A stretch of DNA of 36,203 nt, taken from the NCBI GenBank assembly GCA_900660155.1, contig CABFPE010000895.1, forward strand, positions 62,609 to 98,811, in the 5' to 3' direction. Below, one piece after another: positions 35,911 through 36,203 of the stretch; position 1 is the first letter of the stretch, and every line of letters begins with the position of its first letter. The translations under genes and the position numbers were made by a program. Under the pieces are notes generated by a model. The model was given only the letters and a program-made list of their open reading frames with translations. It searched no databases and had not been told where the DNA came from. The DNA is from Hofstenia miamia. Taxonomy: Eukaryota; Xenacoelomorpha; Acoela; Hofsteniidae.

Positions 35911-36203
35911 AATTTAGGTACGCCATAAAGGTTTTTTAATTACTGTGTCAGATATTTAATATTGCTTATATTCTGAATATTGCATATATTGTTTATAGAA
36001 ATGTTTATACTTTGCATAACCACAAAGATTTTCTTTTACAGAAATGTTCAAATTTAGGATCACCGTAAGGTTTTTCTTGTAAATTTCTTCTTAATTATAA
36101 AGTTGAAAATATATATTGCCTACATAAATGTTCAAATTTAGGATCGCCGTAAGGTTTTTCCTGTATAAGCCATATTCATTGTTGAGTAGAAAACATATAT
36201 TGC
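35911..36203. repeat. Degenerate tandem repeat running off the window
   Basis: The block aaatttaggatcgccgtaag followed by gtttttc (first copy more diverged) recurs near 35911, 36051 and 36134. The flanking blocks ttcattgttgagtagaaaac and acatatattgc also recur. Unit spacing is uneven (about 140 then 84 bp). Confidence 0.75.

Overview
This window is animal nuclear DNA from an AT-rich invertebrate genome (roughly 70% A+T by eye). It has spliced genes with GT-AG introns, decayed non-LTR retrotransposons, a Tc1-type transposon, short inverted-repeat elements and (TA)n microsatellites. Most usable acceptors end in TTTAG. Introns range from about 40 nt to almost 9 kb. I cannot name the species; a tunicate, cnidarian, sponge or flatworm would all fit.

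The single host gene I can support runs left to right across almost the whole window (215-32651). It encodes a long tetratricopeptide-repeat (TPR) protein that I identify as an orthologue of TTC6. I reconstructed 22 exons by hand. Codon phase is preserved through every junction, giving 1028 codons with no internal stop. The N-terminal part (first three exons) is not TPR; everything after exon 4 is back-to-back TPRs. The start codon and the C-terminal exons lie outside the window.

The rest is intron filled with mobile DNA. Intron 3 (679-9410) holds a minus-strand LINE (called alpha here) with an ORF1-like frame, an endonuclease ORF carrying a 2A-like DxxxNPGP motif and RT remnants. It also holds a second alpha fragment, a plus-strand LINE (beta), a hairpin element, another terminal-inverted-repeat (TIR) element and a TTAA-flanked MITE. 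Intron 7 (11281-12173) holds a clean 232-bp TTAA-flanked MITE. Intron 11 (13760-18155) holds a second LINE beta copy and a dead Tc1 copy. Intron 15 (19921-26426) holds a third LINE (gamma) and an unidentified decayed coding stretch. Intron 20 (29416-32160) holds a TTAA-flanked MITE with an internal duplication and an element with long inverted repeats. Downstream of the last exon lie a CCGG-rich inverted-repeat element with a nested alpha fragment, an inverted copy of the intron-20 MITE, and a tandem repeat running off the window end.

Two single-N positions (5285 and 19035) each lie beside an exact direct repeat and look like assembly joins. A 132-N gap at 10511-10642 interrupts a (TA)n tract. 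I found no CRISPR array, rRNA, operon or complete non-transposon gene other than the TPR gene.
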